DNA of 64,000 bases from Cyanophora paradoxa. Its lineage: Eukaryota; Glaucocystophyceae; Cyanophorales; Cyanophoraceae. Positions within the stretch are counted from its first letter, which is position 1. Each line of letters begins with the position of its first letter. This document shows positions 1-12,757 of the stretch, one piece after another. The notes under the pieces were generated by a model, which was not told the DNA's origin, searched no databases, and was given only the letters and a program-made list of their open reading frames with translations. The stretch covers positions 62,001 to 126,000 of the forward strand of contig QPMI01000590.1 of NCBI GenBank assembly GCA_004431415.1, read 5' to 3'. A program made the position numbers and the translations under genes.

Positions 1-2
1 GG

Positions 3-1398
3 GGGCAGCGGTTTGAGCGGGCGCGGCACGACCTGGCGACCTTCGCGAAGCAGCGGACGCAGCTCTACGCGGAGCAGAACCGCCTCAACGCCGAGGCGAG
101 CGCGGCCCGCGGCCCCCGCCCCTGCACTCACGGGGGCGGGGCCGGGGGCGGGCGGCGCAGTCGACGACGGCGGCGTCGGTGAACGGGACGCTGCTGGTGA
201 CGCCCGTGCGCTGCGAGGGCACCAAAGCCGGCTTCAACCTCTTCGGCACCGCCGACGTCTACGTCGTCTTCCGCGTGCGCCGCGCCCCGCGGGGCGCTCG
301 CCCGCCGGCGCGCCGGCCGCTGAGCGCGGGGCGGCGGTCGCGCGCGCGCAGGTGAACGACGGGAACCGGCTCACGGTGCCGGGGTACCAGGAGCGCGACG
401 ACACGCTCTGCCCCTGCGTCGGCGAGACGCCCGTCTACCCCATGCCCTCCAACAAGGTCCCCGGCCGGCGGGGCGGAGGGGCGGCCTCGCCCCCGCTGAC
501 TGACCCCGGGCAGGTGGTGATCTTCGACGAGCGGGCGGGGCAGGCGTCGGGCGGCTCGTCGCGCTGGCCCTACCCGGCCCGCGTCTCCAAGCCCTCCGCC
601 TACCTCATCGTCGACGTCTTCCACAAGGCCCGCCGCCCGCCGCACCGCCCCGCCCCGCCCCGCCCCGCCCCGCCCCGCCGGGCCGGGCCGCCCGGACCGG
701 ATCGGATCGGACCTGATCTGGACGCGCGCGCGGGGGGGCAGATCTCGGGGACGCCGCGGAAGCTGGTGCCGCTGGTAAACCGCTGCCTGGGGCGGGTCCA
801 CATCCCCCTCCTCGACATCCTCCACCTGCCCCCCGGCGAGGCGAGCCGGCGAGAGGGCGCGCGGGGGGCCACAGGAGATGGGAAACTAAGGCGGGGGCGG
901 GGGCGGGGGCGCAGCGGACGTTCGGGCTGGAGGGGGACCCGATGGAGGGCTTCTTCGGGTCGGACGCCACCGGCTCCATCACCCTCAAGGCGGGCCCGCC
1001 GCGCCCCGCCCGCCGCGCCCCCCCGGAGGCGGGGCCGATCCGACGGGGCGGGGCGGGGCAGTTCGAGTTCCGGCAGGAGGCGGCGGCTGCGGTGCTGCTG
1101 GACCCCGCGCTGAAGGCCTTCGAGGAGCAGGAGAAGCGCGCCACCCTCGACCTCATGCACCGCGAGGTCGGGGGCCCGCTCCCGCCCCGCGCCCCCGCGC
1201 GACCGGCGCCGCCCGGGCCGATCCGACGGGGCGGGGCGGGGCGCGCAGATCGAGTTCGTGACGGGGCAGATGCAGCAGGCGGAGGCGGACATGAAGCTCT
1301 TCGAGCAGCTGCGCCTCCAGTTCGACTCCGCCGAGAAGAACAACATGCTCGCCCGCTCCGGCACCACCAACATGCCCGTCCTGCCCCTCGCCACCTGA
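3..1398 (+). CDS. C2-like domain and coiled-coil protein, 3' part of a multi-intron gene
   Basis: The gene enters from before the window and ends at a TGA at 1396-1398. Exons join across about seven short introns. The first block (3-100) is charged and helical (ERARHDLATFAKQRTQLYAE). The next reads GTLLVTPVRCEGTKAG and LFGTADVYVVFR, followed by CLGRVHIPLLDILHLPPGE. This pattern, a strand, a DPYV-like turn and a final LGxxxIPL strand, resembles a C2 domain, but I do not see a clear set of calcium-binding aspartates. The tail (1070-1390) is a predicted coiled coil: DPALKAFEEQEKRATLDLMH and QMQQAEADMKLFEQLRLQF. Several introns start with GC (after GAG or AAG). Two introns share an identical 28-nt block (1032-1059 and 1215-1242). 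A role in membrane or ciliary trafficking is possible for such an architecture, but I cannot assign one. Exon edges are hand-placed. Confidence 0.6.
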
Positions 1399-2418
1399 GC
1401 GGGGCGATCACGCTCCCCCCCCCCTCCCGCGGCAGTGGGGCCTGCATGTGGCCATGCATATGGGGGCGGCGGTGGGCGGCCGGTGGCCCGCCGGCACTGC
1501 GGCAGTGTAGGTCGCGGGACTTGCCAAAGTTGTTTCTGAACCGAATTCTCGAAGTCAGATCATCGACGCAGATGAGCGTGCCTCGAGCTCCGGTACCGGG
1601 TCCTCGGCGACTCCTCGCGCTCGAGCTAGCGCTCCGGTCCTCCGGTCAGATCGATTGTTTGATCGATCAGATCCCTGCAATTCCCTGGCTTTCCCAAGTT
1701 TCCCTGTCCGCCGAGTGACGGGCCTGACGGCCGCGGGCGGAGTCGCGGACTCGCGGCCGGACTCCGGCCGCCGGAGTCGCCGGACACATGTGCATTGTGA
1801 ATAGGACACACCTGTGCAACCTGCAGCTGAACGTTAATAGTGGCTCTGTACAGAGCCGAGTCAGCCGACTGGCTTCGGATCCCGGTGGAGAGTTTTGCTG
1901 CTGTACAGACAGTACAGCAGCCTGTCAGCAGGATTCCGGAGCACGCGCGCGTGAGTTGGGAGCCACCGGAGTCTGTCTGACTCTGTCATGCTGCTGCGCT
2001 GCCTGCGCATGCAGTAGCTGCAGCGACACACCGAGCCGAACGGGGCCTCGTGATCGTCGGGTGCTGCTAGCGCTGCTTTTCGTGTCGACGTCCTTCCCGA
2101 AGTTCGCCAGCCGCAGCCGCTTAACATCACTCTTCGATCTTTAGCTGCTTTTCTTGTTTCGCGGCAACTGGGCAACTGCTGGAGCTGCAGCCCGCAGCCG
2201 GGCCGGACGAGACGACCATGCACGCGTGGCGCACGGAGCAAGCTCCCATCCACGAGATCTTAAGCTTTGCAGCCGGTGCGCGTACACTCAACCGCCCTCC
2301 GCCCGCCCGCCCGCGCCCTAGGCCTTTGATCAAGCCACATGCGCACTTGCAGAGGGTTCCGAACAGCGCGTCTTCAAGGCGCAGCGGGGTGACTTGTCTG
2401 CACTCACGAGGGCTTGGT
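1399..2418. other. Intergenic stretch between the C2-like gene and the first TPR-like gene
   Basis: No conserved coding block is visible here. The sequence is rich in short self-complementary motifs. The clearest is a perfect 10-bp inverted repeat at 1897-1906 and 1912-1921 with a 5-nt loop. An open frame begins at 2218 upstream of the next gene, but its first 67 codons look compositionally random, so I treat them as 5' leader. Confidence 0.5.
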
Positions 2419-5334
2419 ATGAAGCCCCAGAGCCGCCGCCCGCCGGTGCGCGTGCCCACGCCCGGTCCGCGCCATGCCGCCCACGGTCCCCGGCCCAACG
2501 CCCGCCCGGGCGCGGCACCGGTCGCAGATTTCGAGGTGGCATCGGTGCCGTGGAGCGATGACGCAGAGCTGCCTGCGGAGCGGCGCGAGTCGCGCGCGTT
2601 GGAGGCGAACATGATGTCGGTCCTGGACCGCGTGGGCGCCGTCATGGAGCGCCTGCAGCTGGAGAACGACCCGCTGGAGTGCGAGGAGGAGCTCGACCGG
2701 CTCGAGCCGCCGTCGCCCGACGCCGTCGTCCCGGCCCCGCCGCCCGGCGAGGGCCCGGGGCCCTTCACGCGGCAGCGCGTGCCGGCGCCCTACCTGCTCG
2801 AGAGCCGCGCGGAGGGCGACGCGCTGATGGCGGCGGCGGAGGCGGCAGCGGAGGCGCTGGGGGCGAACCTGCGCTACCCCGGGAGCCCGCAGAGCCCCGA
2901 GAGCCCCTTCAGCAGCGTCGGGAGCGAGGCGAGCGAGGGCGCCGGCGCGGGGCGCGCCGCCCTCGCCGCCCGCCTCGCCGCCGCCCTCTGCGACGCCCGC
3001 CTGCTCGGCACGCGCCTCGTCGCGAGCATCCCGGGGCGGCAGCGCTTCCGCTCGATGCTGGCTGCCCTGCGGACGGCGGGGCGGCCGGGGCTGGCGGCCG
3101 GCGTCGTGGGGGCGCTGGTGGCGGCGCTGCAGCAGCCGCCGGTGCGGCAGTGGGGCGAGCGCGACGCGGAGGCGATGGTGGACCACGCCACCGCCCTCCT
3201 CCTGGCCCGCCCCAGCCGGCCCCCGCGCCGAGCCCGGCCTCTCACGCGGCCCGCGCAGGCCCTCACGGCCGAGGCGCCGCGCACGGCGCCGGACCTCTTC
3301 GCGCTCTCGTGGGAGCAAGCGCAGCGGCTCGCGGGGCGCGTGCAGCTGCTCGGCGGCGAGTTCCCCGCCGTCCGCCCCAAGGCCCTCGTCTTCTGCGCCA
3401 TGGCCCTCGACCGCGTCCGCCCGCCCCGGCCCCGCCCCGCCCCGCGCTCCGGCCGGGGCCGACGCGGGCGGGGCGGCAGTACGATAAGACGACAGAGGCG
3501 ATCGGGCTGTACTTCGAGGTGCGCGGGGCCCGGCCGCCGCCTGTCCCGCCGGCGCGTCGCCGAGGCGCGCGGGGCGGGGCGGGGCGGGGCAGGCGTGGGC
3601 GGAGCTGGTGAAGCGGCAGATGACGCCGGGCCCCCTCGAGGCGGCCCTGATCCCCGCCCTCGCCGACCTCCACTGTGCGCCCCGCCGGGCCGCCCCGCCC
3701 CGCCCGCCGCCCCGCCGATCCGCCGCTCAGCTGAGCTGAGTTCTCTTCGTGCTCCCGCGCGCAGTCGCGCAGGGGCAGGGCCGGATGGGCCTCCACATCG
3801 CCGACAAGGCGTACCACCTGCAGGGGAGCGGGCCCCCCGCCCTCTACTCCCAGTACCTCGTCCTCCACGTCAAGAGTCCGCGTCCCGCCCCGCGCCCGCC
3901 CCCCGCGCGGCCGCCCCGCGCGGGCGGCGGGGGCCTGACGGCGGTGGCGGGGGGGCAGTGATCGCGTGCCGGTGGCGGAACGACAGCGAGGGGGCGCTCG
4001 CGGCCTCGGAGAAGGCCCTCGAGGTCCTCGAGCGGCTCGGCGGCGCCAACGGCTACGCGTGCGCCGCCCCGCCCCGCCCCGCCCGCCCCGCCCCGCCCGC
4101 TCGGAGCCGATGCGGCGTGCCCCTCGGCAGGCTGCCGCTCTGCCGGATGCTGCACTGCCACGCGGTGAACTGCATGGTGGCGGGGCGCTTCCGGGGGCGC
4201 CCGGCGCTCAAGGCGCTCACGCGGACGGTCCACATCCTGCACACCCTCCAGGACCCCTCCTCCTGCGAGCTCGGTGCGGGGCCCGGCCCCTCCGAGCAGC
4301 CCCGCCGCGTGACCGCCCCGCCCCGCCCCGCCCCGCCGGGCGGCCGGCCCCCGCAGACTTCATCCCGGACCACTACTCGGAGGCGGCGCGGCGGCGGGTG
4401 CGGCCGCGGGACCGCGCCCGCAACTTCGCCATACTCGCCCGCGTCGTTGCTGTGCGCTGCCCCCGCCCCCGGCCCCGCCCCGCGCCCCGCCGCCCCGCCC
4501 CGCCGCCCCGCCCCGCCTCGCAAGAGCGAGCAGCCAAGGAGGGGGAGAGGCTGTAGAGGGGGAGGGGTCTGGAGTTCGCGCGCTGCCCGCAAACAACACC
4601 GAATCTAGAGGCCTCGCCCCGCATCCACGTCGTGGCGCGGGGCCGGGGCCTGACGGGGGGCCCCGGGGGACGCGCAGCACGCGGACAAGAAGATGCTGAC
4701 GCCCATCCTCGCCCACGTCCACTTCCGCCGCGGCGAAGTCCACCACGAGATGGGCCCGCCCCCGCCCCCGCCCCCGTCCCCGGCCCCGCTCCGGGCCCCG
4801 GCCGCGCCCTTGACCTGGGAGCAGGGGAGGCGAAGAAGGCGCGGGAGCACTACGGGGCGGCGCTGCAGATCTACCGCAAGGTGCGCGGCGCGGGGGAGGG
4901 CGGGGGGCAGGGCAGGGCGGCGAGGGGGCGGGCGGGGGGAGGCGGCCCCGCCCGGGTCCCCGCCCCGCTCCGCGCTCCCGCTGAGGGGCGGCGGGGGCGG
5001 CCGGCATGCGCAGGTCTTCCCGGAGCACTTTGGGGAGGAGAGCGCGCGCCTGGTCGCCATCCAGCGCGCCCTCGCCGAGCTCTCCAGGCCCGAGGCGGGG
5101 CCGGGGCCCGCAGGGCGCCCCGGGGAGCGGCCCCCCCGCCCCCGCACCGCCGAGAGGGAGAAGGAGGAGGGGACCGGCGACTCGGCCCGCGGCTCCGAGG
5201 CCGGCTCCGAGGCGGGGGCGGGGGCGGGGGCGGGGGCGGGGCCCGTGGCGCGCACCACCGGCATCCTCCAGCGGCTCCTCGGCCGCGGGGCCGCCTCCTC
5301 CCGCGTCCTCCCCGGCCCCCCCGTCTGGGCCTGA
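2419..5334 (+). CDS. TPR-like repeat protein, family copy 1
   Basis: This is a multi-intron gene of unknown function. I place the start at the ATG at 2419; the ATGs at 2218 and about 2611 are alternatives. The stop is the TGA at 5332-5334. The N-terminal exon (to about 3204) is Pro/Glu-rich, then helical (FRSMLAALRTAGRPG and VVGALVAALQQPP). Later exons carry helix-turn-helix blocks typical of tetratricopeptide-like repeats: RVQLLGGEFPAVRPKALVF near 3337, AWAELVKRQMTP near 3594, DKAYHLQGSGPPALYSQYL near 3800, EGALAASEKALEVLERLGG near 3990, and AKKAREHYGAALQIYRK near 4832. The C-terminus (5020-5334) is VFPEHFGEESARLVAIQRAL followed by a low-complexity Gly/Ala/Glu tail. The block order matches the genes at 7829-12757 and 25190-28778, so all three are paralogues. 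Exon ends are approximate. A protein-scaffold role is only an inference from the repeat type. Confidence 0.65.
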
Positions 5335-7828
5335 CCCCGCCCCCACTCCTCCTCTCCGCCCCCGCCGCGAGCCCGCGCGCTGTATCCGTACACCGAATCT
5401 TTTGCATGCCGTTCGGGCTTCAATTTCTTCAATTCGGCGAAGCCCGTTTCAATGTGCCCTGTAGAGTCCATGTATGTTCCTACGACCGTCGCCGGACCCC
5501 TTTTCGCTCCCTTTCTCATTGCGGTACTGAGTTAGGCTAGCTTTCGCTCCCAAGCACCGAACCATTTCCAGAATGGCTCGCGAACCTTGTATTTATTTGC
5601 CCACCGTGCCATCGTGCCACGGTGATCGGCTTAAATTGGGTCGATTTGCCAGTGTTTTCCTTTTCGCTCTCTTGTCGAGTACAACATCCTCCAACGACAA
5701 CTGCGTAGAGCTGCAGTGCGTTCCCTTCGAATTTTCCTCCGTCACTCGGAATTGCGGACCAAATTTGCGGTCCTTGCAATTGCCAGGTACCGGGTTGCCG
5801 GAAGTGCCGTATAGATGCATTTGATGAATCGTCCGCAAGCGCATATTACATGATCGATCATTTCCAGCAGTAGACTGTGTGTAGTTACCGTATTTCGGTA
5901 TTATACGTGTAATTCAACAGTTTAACGGTTCCTTCGCGTTCCTTCGATCGATGATGAACGCTCGAGCCTCGAGCGCTCCCGATTTTTTGAAGGTTTTATT
6001 CAAGTGATCGCTGATGATTGATCACGAGGGAATTCGAAAAGGGTGCGAAGCGTGTTTTTTTTAGGTTCATCGGTACCTAACCTAAGCTCTTTAGAGGCTT
6101 CTTGGGGTCAAAGCGGCTTCGAATTCCGCTGCAGGCTGCAGCTTCCGGTACTAGCGGCGACCAGTGCTGAGTAAAATTTACTCCCCAAAAATTGGCCTGA
6201 AAACTTTCTGCAAGCTTTGGAAAATTATGTGCAAATATTTGCGCCATTGAAAACATTCCGAGCACCGCAAAAGCACTGTTTCTCGTAGCAAATAAGAGTC
6301 TAAACGAGAGATATAGGCTTTACAATGATACCTGTGCGTTTAGACTCAAAGTTAGCAAGCGTTATGTCTTGTTTTGGCCTTCGAATTCTTTTCAGGGTCG
6401 CCGAGAGGGGGGTACCCATCTTAAGGAAGCGACCTTCGCCCTCCTGACGCCCATATGCATGTAACTCTCTCACCTCTAAAACTATGTCAGAACCGAAGGG
6501 GATGCCGCGAGCAGCCGATAGACCTTGCTCGTAATTGCCGGTGTGGTGGGGTGGGGAGGGGGGGTCAAGTGCAAATTTACTGAAAGTTTTCTATGGTTGC
6601 CGGCGGGGATGAAAATTAACTGAAAGTTTGCAAGAAAATTTTCAACTGAAAGTTTGCCCAGCGCAAAGATAGGCAGCACTGGCGGCGACACTGCGGCTGA
6701 GTCTGCGGGTGGGCCTTGGCCATCATGGCATGGTGAGTTATTGGTGACCCGACCGGCGACGTCGACGTCGACTCTCTCGGCGAATTCGAATTCGAAGCCG
6801 GCCGATGCGTTCGGCCTAGGGCTGCGCACAGTCCACCTCAACCCCCACCCGGTCGGTGGGCCCGCTGACTGTTACCCGCCGGTGGCGGTCGGTGGAGGGG
6901 GGGTACTTGCTGCAGTGCGTGAAAATTGACAGGAAATTCGCTTAATTCTGCACAGCTTCAAGGCGCTACGCGCCTGCTCTTTGTTCCCAACTGTACATGT
7001 CTAAAGCAAGTGCTTTGGGGCGAGTTCAAGCCAGTTGTGGGGAGGCTGGGGGGTTGATGCCCAGGAGGGGGGTACGGGATATTGCGATCGATGGCGTCAG
7101 CTCCCTTGGGCTCCGTCGGATTGAAGAGCGCAGGAGCGCAGGAGAGCAGGAAGATGAACTAAGCAGGACTTTCCTGGCCTGGGTGCACGGAATATGTATC
7201 TTTCGCGCGCGAGAATATGAAATTTTCGCGAGCCTACCCCCCCAGAATTTTTATTTGTATGGTACCGGGCGTTGTATGGCGGTGGGCCGGACTTTCCACC
7301 CGGTCGGTCGGTGGGAGGCCGCCACTGCCACCGGCCGCCACCGGCCCAGCCCTAGTTCGGCCGACTCGATCAGCCTGCTGGCAGCTGAGGGCGAGCCTCG
7401 GAGCAGCGCGGGATGCTGCGCATGATCATCGGATGCGCGGCGCGCTGCCGCAGTGCGCGCAACGTCAACGCGGCTATCGCGATCGATATCGCGCGCCAGC
7501 ATTAGCCTGAGAGCCGCATCCCGGAGTTCCGTCGATCGTTTATGATCATCGCGCCGCCTCGCGCAGTCGCGCCTACAGCTAGGCCTAGCCGCTGAGCTCC
7601 CGAGCCCTCCCGAGACACGAGCAGGCTCGGAGCAGCCCGCGGCAGCCGCGCGCGACTTCGGCAAGCATCAATATTTACCGCTGACGCTGACGCACAGCGA
7701 CGCAAGCGCAACGTTGTCGAGGCGCCGGCGTCCGCAACCGCGCATGCTTTTTGCAGCTGAGCAGCTGCGGGTGACGTGCAAGGCGCCGCACGGCGCGCAT
7801 TCGCGCCACAACTCGTAGTTGGCACGCC
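5335..7828. other. Intergenic region with short repeats and an inverted repeat
   Basis: The base composition is more AT-rich than in the genes and I see no conserved coding block. There is a perfect 11-bp inverted repeat at 6296-6306 and 6337-6347 (GAGTCTAAACG and its complement). ACTGAAAGTTT recurs three times between 6575 and 6660. Two iterated palindromes lie at 6758-6772 (GACGTCGACGTCGAC) and 6782-6796 (GAATTCGAATTCGAA). GGTCGGTGG-rich motifs recur near 6850, 6890 and 7300. The 5' leader and promoter of the next gene probably lie near 7700-7828. Confidence 0.45.
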
Positions 7829-10800
7829 ATGTTCGAACCCGACGAACAGCTAGCGCTGCAGCTCTCCGGCGATCCGTGGCGCGCGCCGAGCCCGCCATGG
7901 CCAGAACCGCGCATGGACGTCGACGGCTCCTCGCACGGCGAGGCCCTCCACCCTTTCGGGGCCGATCCAGGACTCGATGTGGGCGCGGAGACGGCGAACT
8001 GCAATCTGGAGGAGGCCTTCGAGCCGGCGCCGGCGGGCGCCGATCGCGACGCGCACGAGGGGATGGAACTCCCGACGTCGATGCAACTCGCCCTGGCCGA
8101 CGAAATCGACGCCAGCCAGTCGACGTCGCCCTCGCAGCCGCAGCCGCAGCCGGCGCCGGAGCAGCCGCCGGCCGAAGCGCCGCGGCCCGCGAGCTCGAGC
8201 TCCCATGCAGCCGCAGCCGCAGCTGGCCCCGGCGCCGGCCAGCCCTTCACCCTCCTCCTCTGCAAGAAAGCGCGGGTGCGCTGTCGATCACGAACGGATC
8301 TAGAAAGGGCGCCGGCGTGCGCGCGCGCGCGAGGGCGAGCGGGGCGGGGCGGCAGGACGCGTGGGGCGGGCCGCCGGAGCCGGTGGGCGCCTCGCAAAAG
8401 ACGGGCAAGTACGCAGAGGAGGTCGACCTCGTCCTCTACGCCTTCCGGTCCGCCCCCGCCCGGGCCCCCTCCCCGCCGGCGCCCTCCCTTTCTGAGGTTT
8501 TAAAAATAAAACTGCATTTCCCGCTCTCCGGCTGGGGAGCCGACGTGCGCTGGGGCGGGGCCAGGGAGTACCGCCTGCAGGCCCCGCCCGGCGGCCGCTC
8601 GTGGGCCGACGAGAGCGTTTGCGTGCGGCTGGCGTACGCCGGTGCCCCCCCCCCCCCCCCCCCCCCTCTTCCCCCTCCCCAGCCCCACCCCCCTTCCCAG
8701 CCCCACCCCAACCCCCTCGCCGGCTCACTGGCATGGGGGCCAGAGTCGGCGGCGGAGGTGCCGACGCCGCTGATGCGCTTCAAGAACGGGTACAAGGTCG
8801 GGCCGGCGGGTGACTCCGTGGTCCTGGCGTTCCGCGAGGACGGCCGTACCCCCGAGGGCTTCGGCTTCAGTCCGCCCCCCGCGCCACCACCCCCCCCCCC
8901 CTCCCCTCCCATGGCCCCCGCCGCTTGCCGGCGCTCCCCGCCGCCGGCGCTCACGCGCGCGCCGCAGGGCTCGAGATCGCAAGCTACCAGCTGCCGCGGC
9001 GCCGGCCAACCGTCTTCCGGTGCGCCTGCCGGCCGCCCGCGGCCGGATCCGCGGCGGCTGCGGGCCTCGGGGGATAGGCCAGAAGGCGAGGGGCGGGGTG
9101 CGCGCAGGCTGACTGTGGAGGCGGCTCTGGACGCGACGCCCCTCGCGGTCTACCTCGTCCACGTCATCAAGCGGTCCGCCCCCTCGCGCCGCCACCCCGG
9201 CCCCGGCCCGCCCCCGCCGCCGGCCGCCGCCCGAGCGCCAGCGTTGCTCGCAGGCCGCCGCAGCGGAAGGCGGCGCTGGAGGCGGTGTCAACGTCGATGC
9301 TTCCGGAGGGGTCGCCCCCGCCGCTGCTGCCGTCGCCGCGGGGCAAGGCGGCGAAGCGGGCGGCGGAGAGGCCGGCGGAGATGGGGGCGATGCGGGGCGG
9401 GGGCAGCGCGTCGGACTCGGAGGAGGGGACGACGCCGGAGACGCCCCCCGCGCTGGGCGAGCAGGGGCTCGAGACGGGCGATGCCGGCGGCGCGCCGTCC
9501 GCGCCAAGCGGGAGCCCGGGGCGCCCTCGCCCGTACGCGTCGCGCGGAAGGCGGGGACGGGGCTCGAGGCCGCCCGCGACGGCCACTCTCTGCCGCGCCC
9601 GCCGCCGCCGCACCCGCCGGGGCCGGGGGAGGCGGAGGGCGGCTTCGAGGAGGACCCCGAGATCGACGAGCTCGCCACCATGTTTCAGGGCCTGACCGGC
9701 TTCGAGCGGGAGGGGGCCGCGGGGGCGGCGAGGACGGGGGCGGCGGCGCCCGAGCGCGACGAGCTCGGACCCGACGGCGACGACGTGGAGCTCCTGAGCC
9801 GCATCCCCGAGCCGCCCCGGTCCGCCCCGCCCCCGCCCCCGCCCCCGCCCCTGTCCCGCAGGCCCCCTGAGCCGCACGCAGAATCGCCGCCGCCGGCCAG
9901 CCATCCAACTGGCAACCCCGCATCCGCTCGTTCGCGGGGAGCAGCCTGGCGCCGCCGTACCGGCACGGGAGCGACGCGGCGCGGGAGGAGGCGACCGTCT
10001 TCTTCCGCGCGGCGCTCGCGGCCGTGCGCTCCTGCGCGCAGGCGGCCGGCGTGAAGCACCCCGTGGCCGCGGGGGACCCGCCCTCCCCGCACGTCCTCCG
10101 CGCCTGCGAGGACCTGGCCACCGTGCGCCCGCGCAGGCGCCGCGCCCCCGTCTGCCCCGCCGGCCGGCGCGGCTGAGGCGGGGGCAGGCGCTGAGCTCGC
10201 CGGAGCTCTTCGACACGCCCCTCTTCTCCACGCTGGACGGTGCGCGCGCGTCGCGAGGCGCCTTCCGAGCTCTGCCTGCCGGGCCCGAGCGGCGAGGGCG
10301 GCGCACAGGCCGCTTCCGGGCGCGGGCGGCGCTGGAGGACCTGCGCCTCACCGGCTCCACCGCGCTGGCGCGCCGCCCGCCCCGCCGGCGCCCCGCCCGG
10401 CCCGCCGCCCCGCCCAACCGGCCGCCGCCTGCGCGTGCGTGTGCAGGTCCACGTGGTGACGGCGGCGTGGCTCAAGGCGATCCTCGCCGCCAGCGCCGAG
10501 GCCTGCGCGGCCAAGTGCGCATGCGCATGCGCCGACCCCGCCGACAGCCGCGACGGGCTTGACGCAGGCGGCGCTCTGCAGGGAGGACGCCGAGCTCGTC
10601 GCTTGGCACGTGTGGAACATCTTCGAAGTCTGCAACGGGGCCGTGCGCCCCCGCCCACCGGCCGCCACGCCGCCAGCGCGCCGCGCGCCGCCGACGAGAC
10701 GCGCGCAGTGGCGGTGGCTGCGGGCGCCCGACCTCGGCCCCGTCGACCCCGCGTACATGGCGGCTCTCTTCGACCGCGCCAACCTCCTGCTCAAGGCGCG

Positions 10801-12757
10801 CCCCCGCCCCGCCCTAGGCCTCCCTGCCCACGTCGGCGCGCCGCGCGCCGGCGACGGGGATCCGGATCCGGACGGGCGCCGACCGAAGGGGACGCGCAGC
10901 CGCACGTGGCGCGGGACGCGCTGCTGAGCGCCCGCGCGACCATCTGGCGCGCCCGCCTCATCCACGCCGTCCGCCCCCGCCCCGCCCCGCCCTGCCCCGT
11001 CCTGCCATGGCCAGGCCCCGCCCGAGCCGGCGCCGCTCCCGCGCAGTACGAGAACTGGCAGCTGCCCAGCGGGGCGGGCGCGGAGGCTGCCGCGGAGCTC
11101 TGTGCGCTGAACTCGCTTCCCGCGGCCCCGGCCGCGGACCTGGCGGCCTCGCTGACGTGGCTCCGCGGGGCGGGGCAGACTTCGAGGCGTGGAGCGTGCT
11201 GATCCGGGCGGGGCTGACGCCGTCGCGCGAGGAGGCGACGATCCTCTCGGACCTCACCTGGGTGCTGACCTTCGTGCCGGCCAAGTGGGACCTGTGCGGG
11301 CACTTCGCCTCCAAGATGTACTGGTTCTGCGGGGACGCCGTGGAGGACCGCTGGTCCGAGGCCGTCGCCATCACCAACATGGGTCCGCCCCATTTTCGCG
11401 CCGCGAAAGTTCTAAATCGATTTTCGCCGCGAAAATCTTCGAGCCTCACGCCGGGGCGAGCAGGGCTGGAGGCGAGCCTGCGGGGGCGGGCGCGGCTGGC
11501 GATCCGGCACTTCGCGCGCGGGGCGGAGCTGATCGAGGCGCTCTCTGAGGGGGCCCGCCCCGCCCTCAACTGCTGCCACGAGATGACTGCCCACTCCTGC
11601 TTCCACATCGGTCCGCCCCGCCACCGCGTCGCCCGCGGCCGCGCCTCACGGGCGGCTCCAGGCGACTTTCGGGGGGCGCTCAAGGTGCGGGCGGCTCGGC
11701 AGAGTCGGCGCCCCGCGCCGCCGGCCCCCGCCGCAGCTGACGCCCTCCGCGCGCGCCAGGCGGGGCGGCTCGCGGCGTACGCGCTCCACACCACGCACGG
11801 CTACTCGTACCAGGACACCGACATCTGGGCCGAGGCCCAGCGCACCATCGTGCGCCGCCGACCCCCGGCCCCGCTCCGGCCCTGCGCATGTGCCAGCGCC
11901 GATCGATCGCCCGCGCGCGGCCGGGCGCCCGCAGTGGGGGATCCACAACGCGCGGCAGAAACCCGGCGTCCTGTCGAGGGTCTTCACGCTGTGCGCGGCG
12001 CCCTCCCCGCCCCGCGCCAGCGCCAGGGCCGCGCGGGGCCTGAGCGGCGGGGGCGGCAGGAACGACTTCGCGATCGGGATCAAGTGGTCGCTGCGCGTGC
12101 TCAACCGCGTCGACATCTGCCCGAAGCCGCGCCTCACGTTCCTCGTCGCCCACTCCTACTACCGCGTCCGTCCCGCCCCGCACCCCGCACCCCGCCCGAC
12201 CCGCCCCTCGCCCGACCGGCGCCCGCGCCCCTCCGTGCAGCTCGGGTGCGTGTACCACCTGCTCGAGAAGCCGGCCAAGGCCGCCCCCTACCTCGAGAAG
12301 GCCGCCGCCCACTACGCCGCCTACCCCGTCCGCCCCCGGCCCCCCGCCCCCCGTCCCCCCCGCCACCACCGCCAGAAGCGGCTGAGAGCGGGGGCCGGCA
12401 GGCGTACTTCCCGCCCGAGGGCGGCCGCATGCGCCGCCTCGCAGAGCTGCTCGCCACCTGCCGCGGGGCCCTCCCGTGCTCCCCGCAGCGGCCCCTCGCG
12501 GCGCCGGGGCTGGTGGCAGGGCTGGCGGCGGGGAAGGTGGTGCCGGCGCCGGTGGCGGTGGCGGTGGCGGTGGCGGGGCGGGCTGGGGCGAGCGCCACGG
12601 CTCCCTCTCCTCCTCCACCGAGTCCTCGGAGGCCGAGCAGCTCCAGCGCCCCGCCCCGCGCCCCGGCCCCGGCCCCGGCCCCGCCGACCCCGCCTCCGCA
12701 CGCCCCGCCCGCCGCCCGCCCCCGTCCTGGTCCGTTCCCGCCGCCCACGCCCTCTAA
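7829..12757 (+). CDS. TPR-like repeat protein, family copy 2, large
   Basis: This is a multi-intron gene starting at the ATG at 7829 with an acidic Gln/Pro-rich N-terminal exon. The stop is placed at the TAA at 12755-12757. Conserved blocks in order include KYAEEVDLVLYAFRS (8407), PTPLMRFKNGYKVG (8766), LTVEAALDATPLAVYLVHVI (9110), VHVVTAAWLKAILAASAEAC (10450), DAELVAWHVWNIFEVCNG (10588), FEAWSVLIRAGLTPSREEA (11182), LTWVLTFVPAKWDLCGHFAS (11254), CCHEMTAHSCFHIG (11573), YALHTTHGYSYQDTDIWAEA (11779) and LGCVYHLLEKPAKAAPYLEK (12242). The last part is a TPR-like helical pair and its position matches the C-terminal repeats of the other two paralogues, but the N-terminal half is longer. One intron contains a run of more than 20 cytosines at about 8646. 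A Ser/Glu-rich C-terminus (SSSTESSEAEQLQ near 12610) ends the protein. Function unknown. Confidence 0.6.

Noticed and set aside
13-1113. Long open frame over the first gene
   Set aside because: It reads through introns. The conserved protein blocks are in other frames and join at splice sites, so the frame is a product of stop-poor GC-rich DNA.
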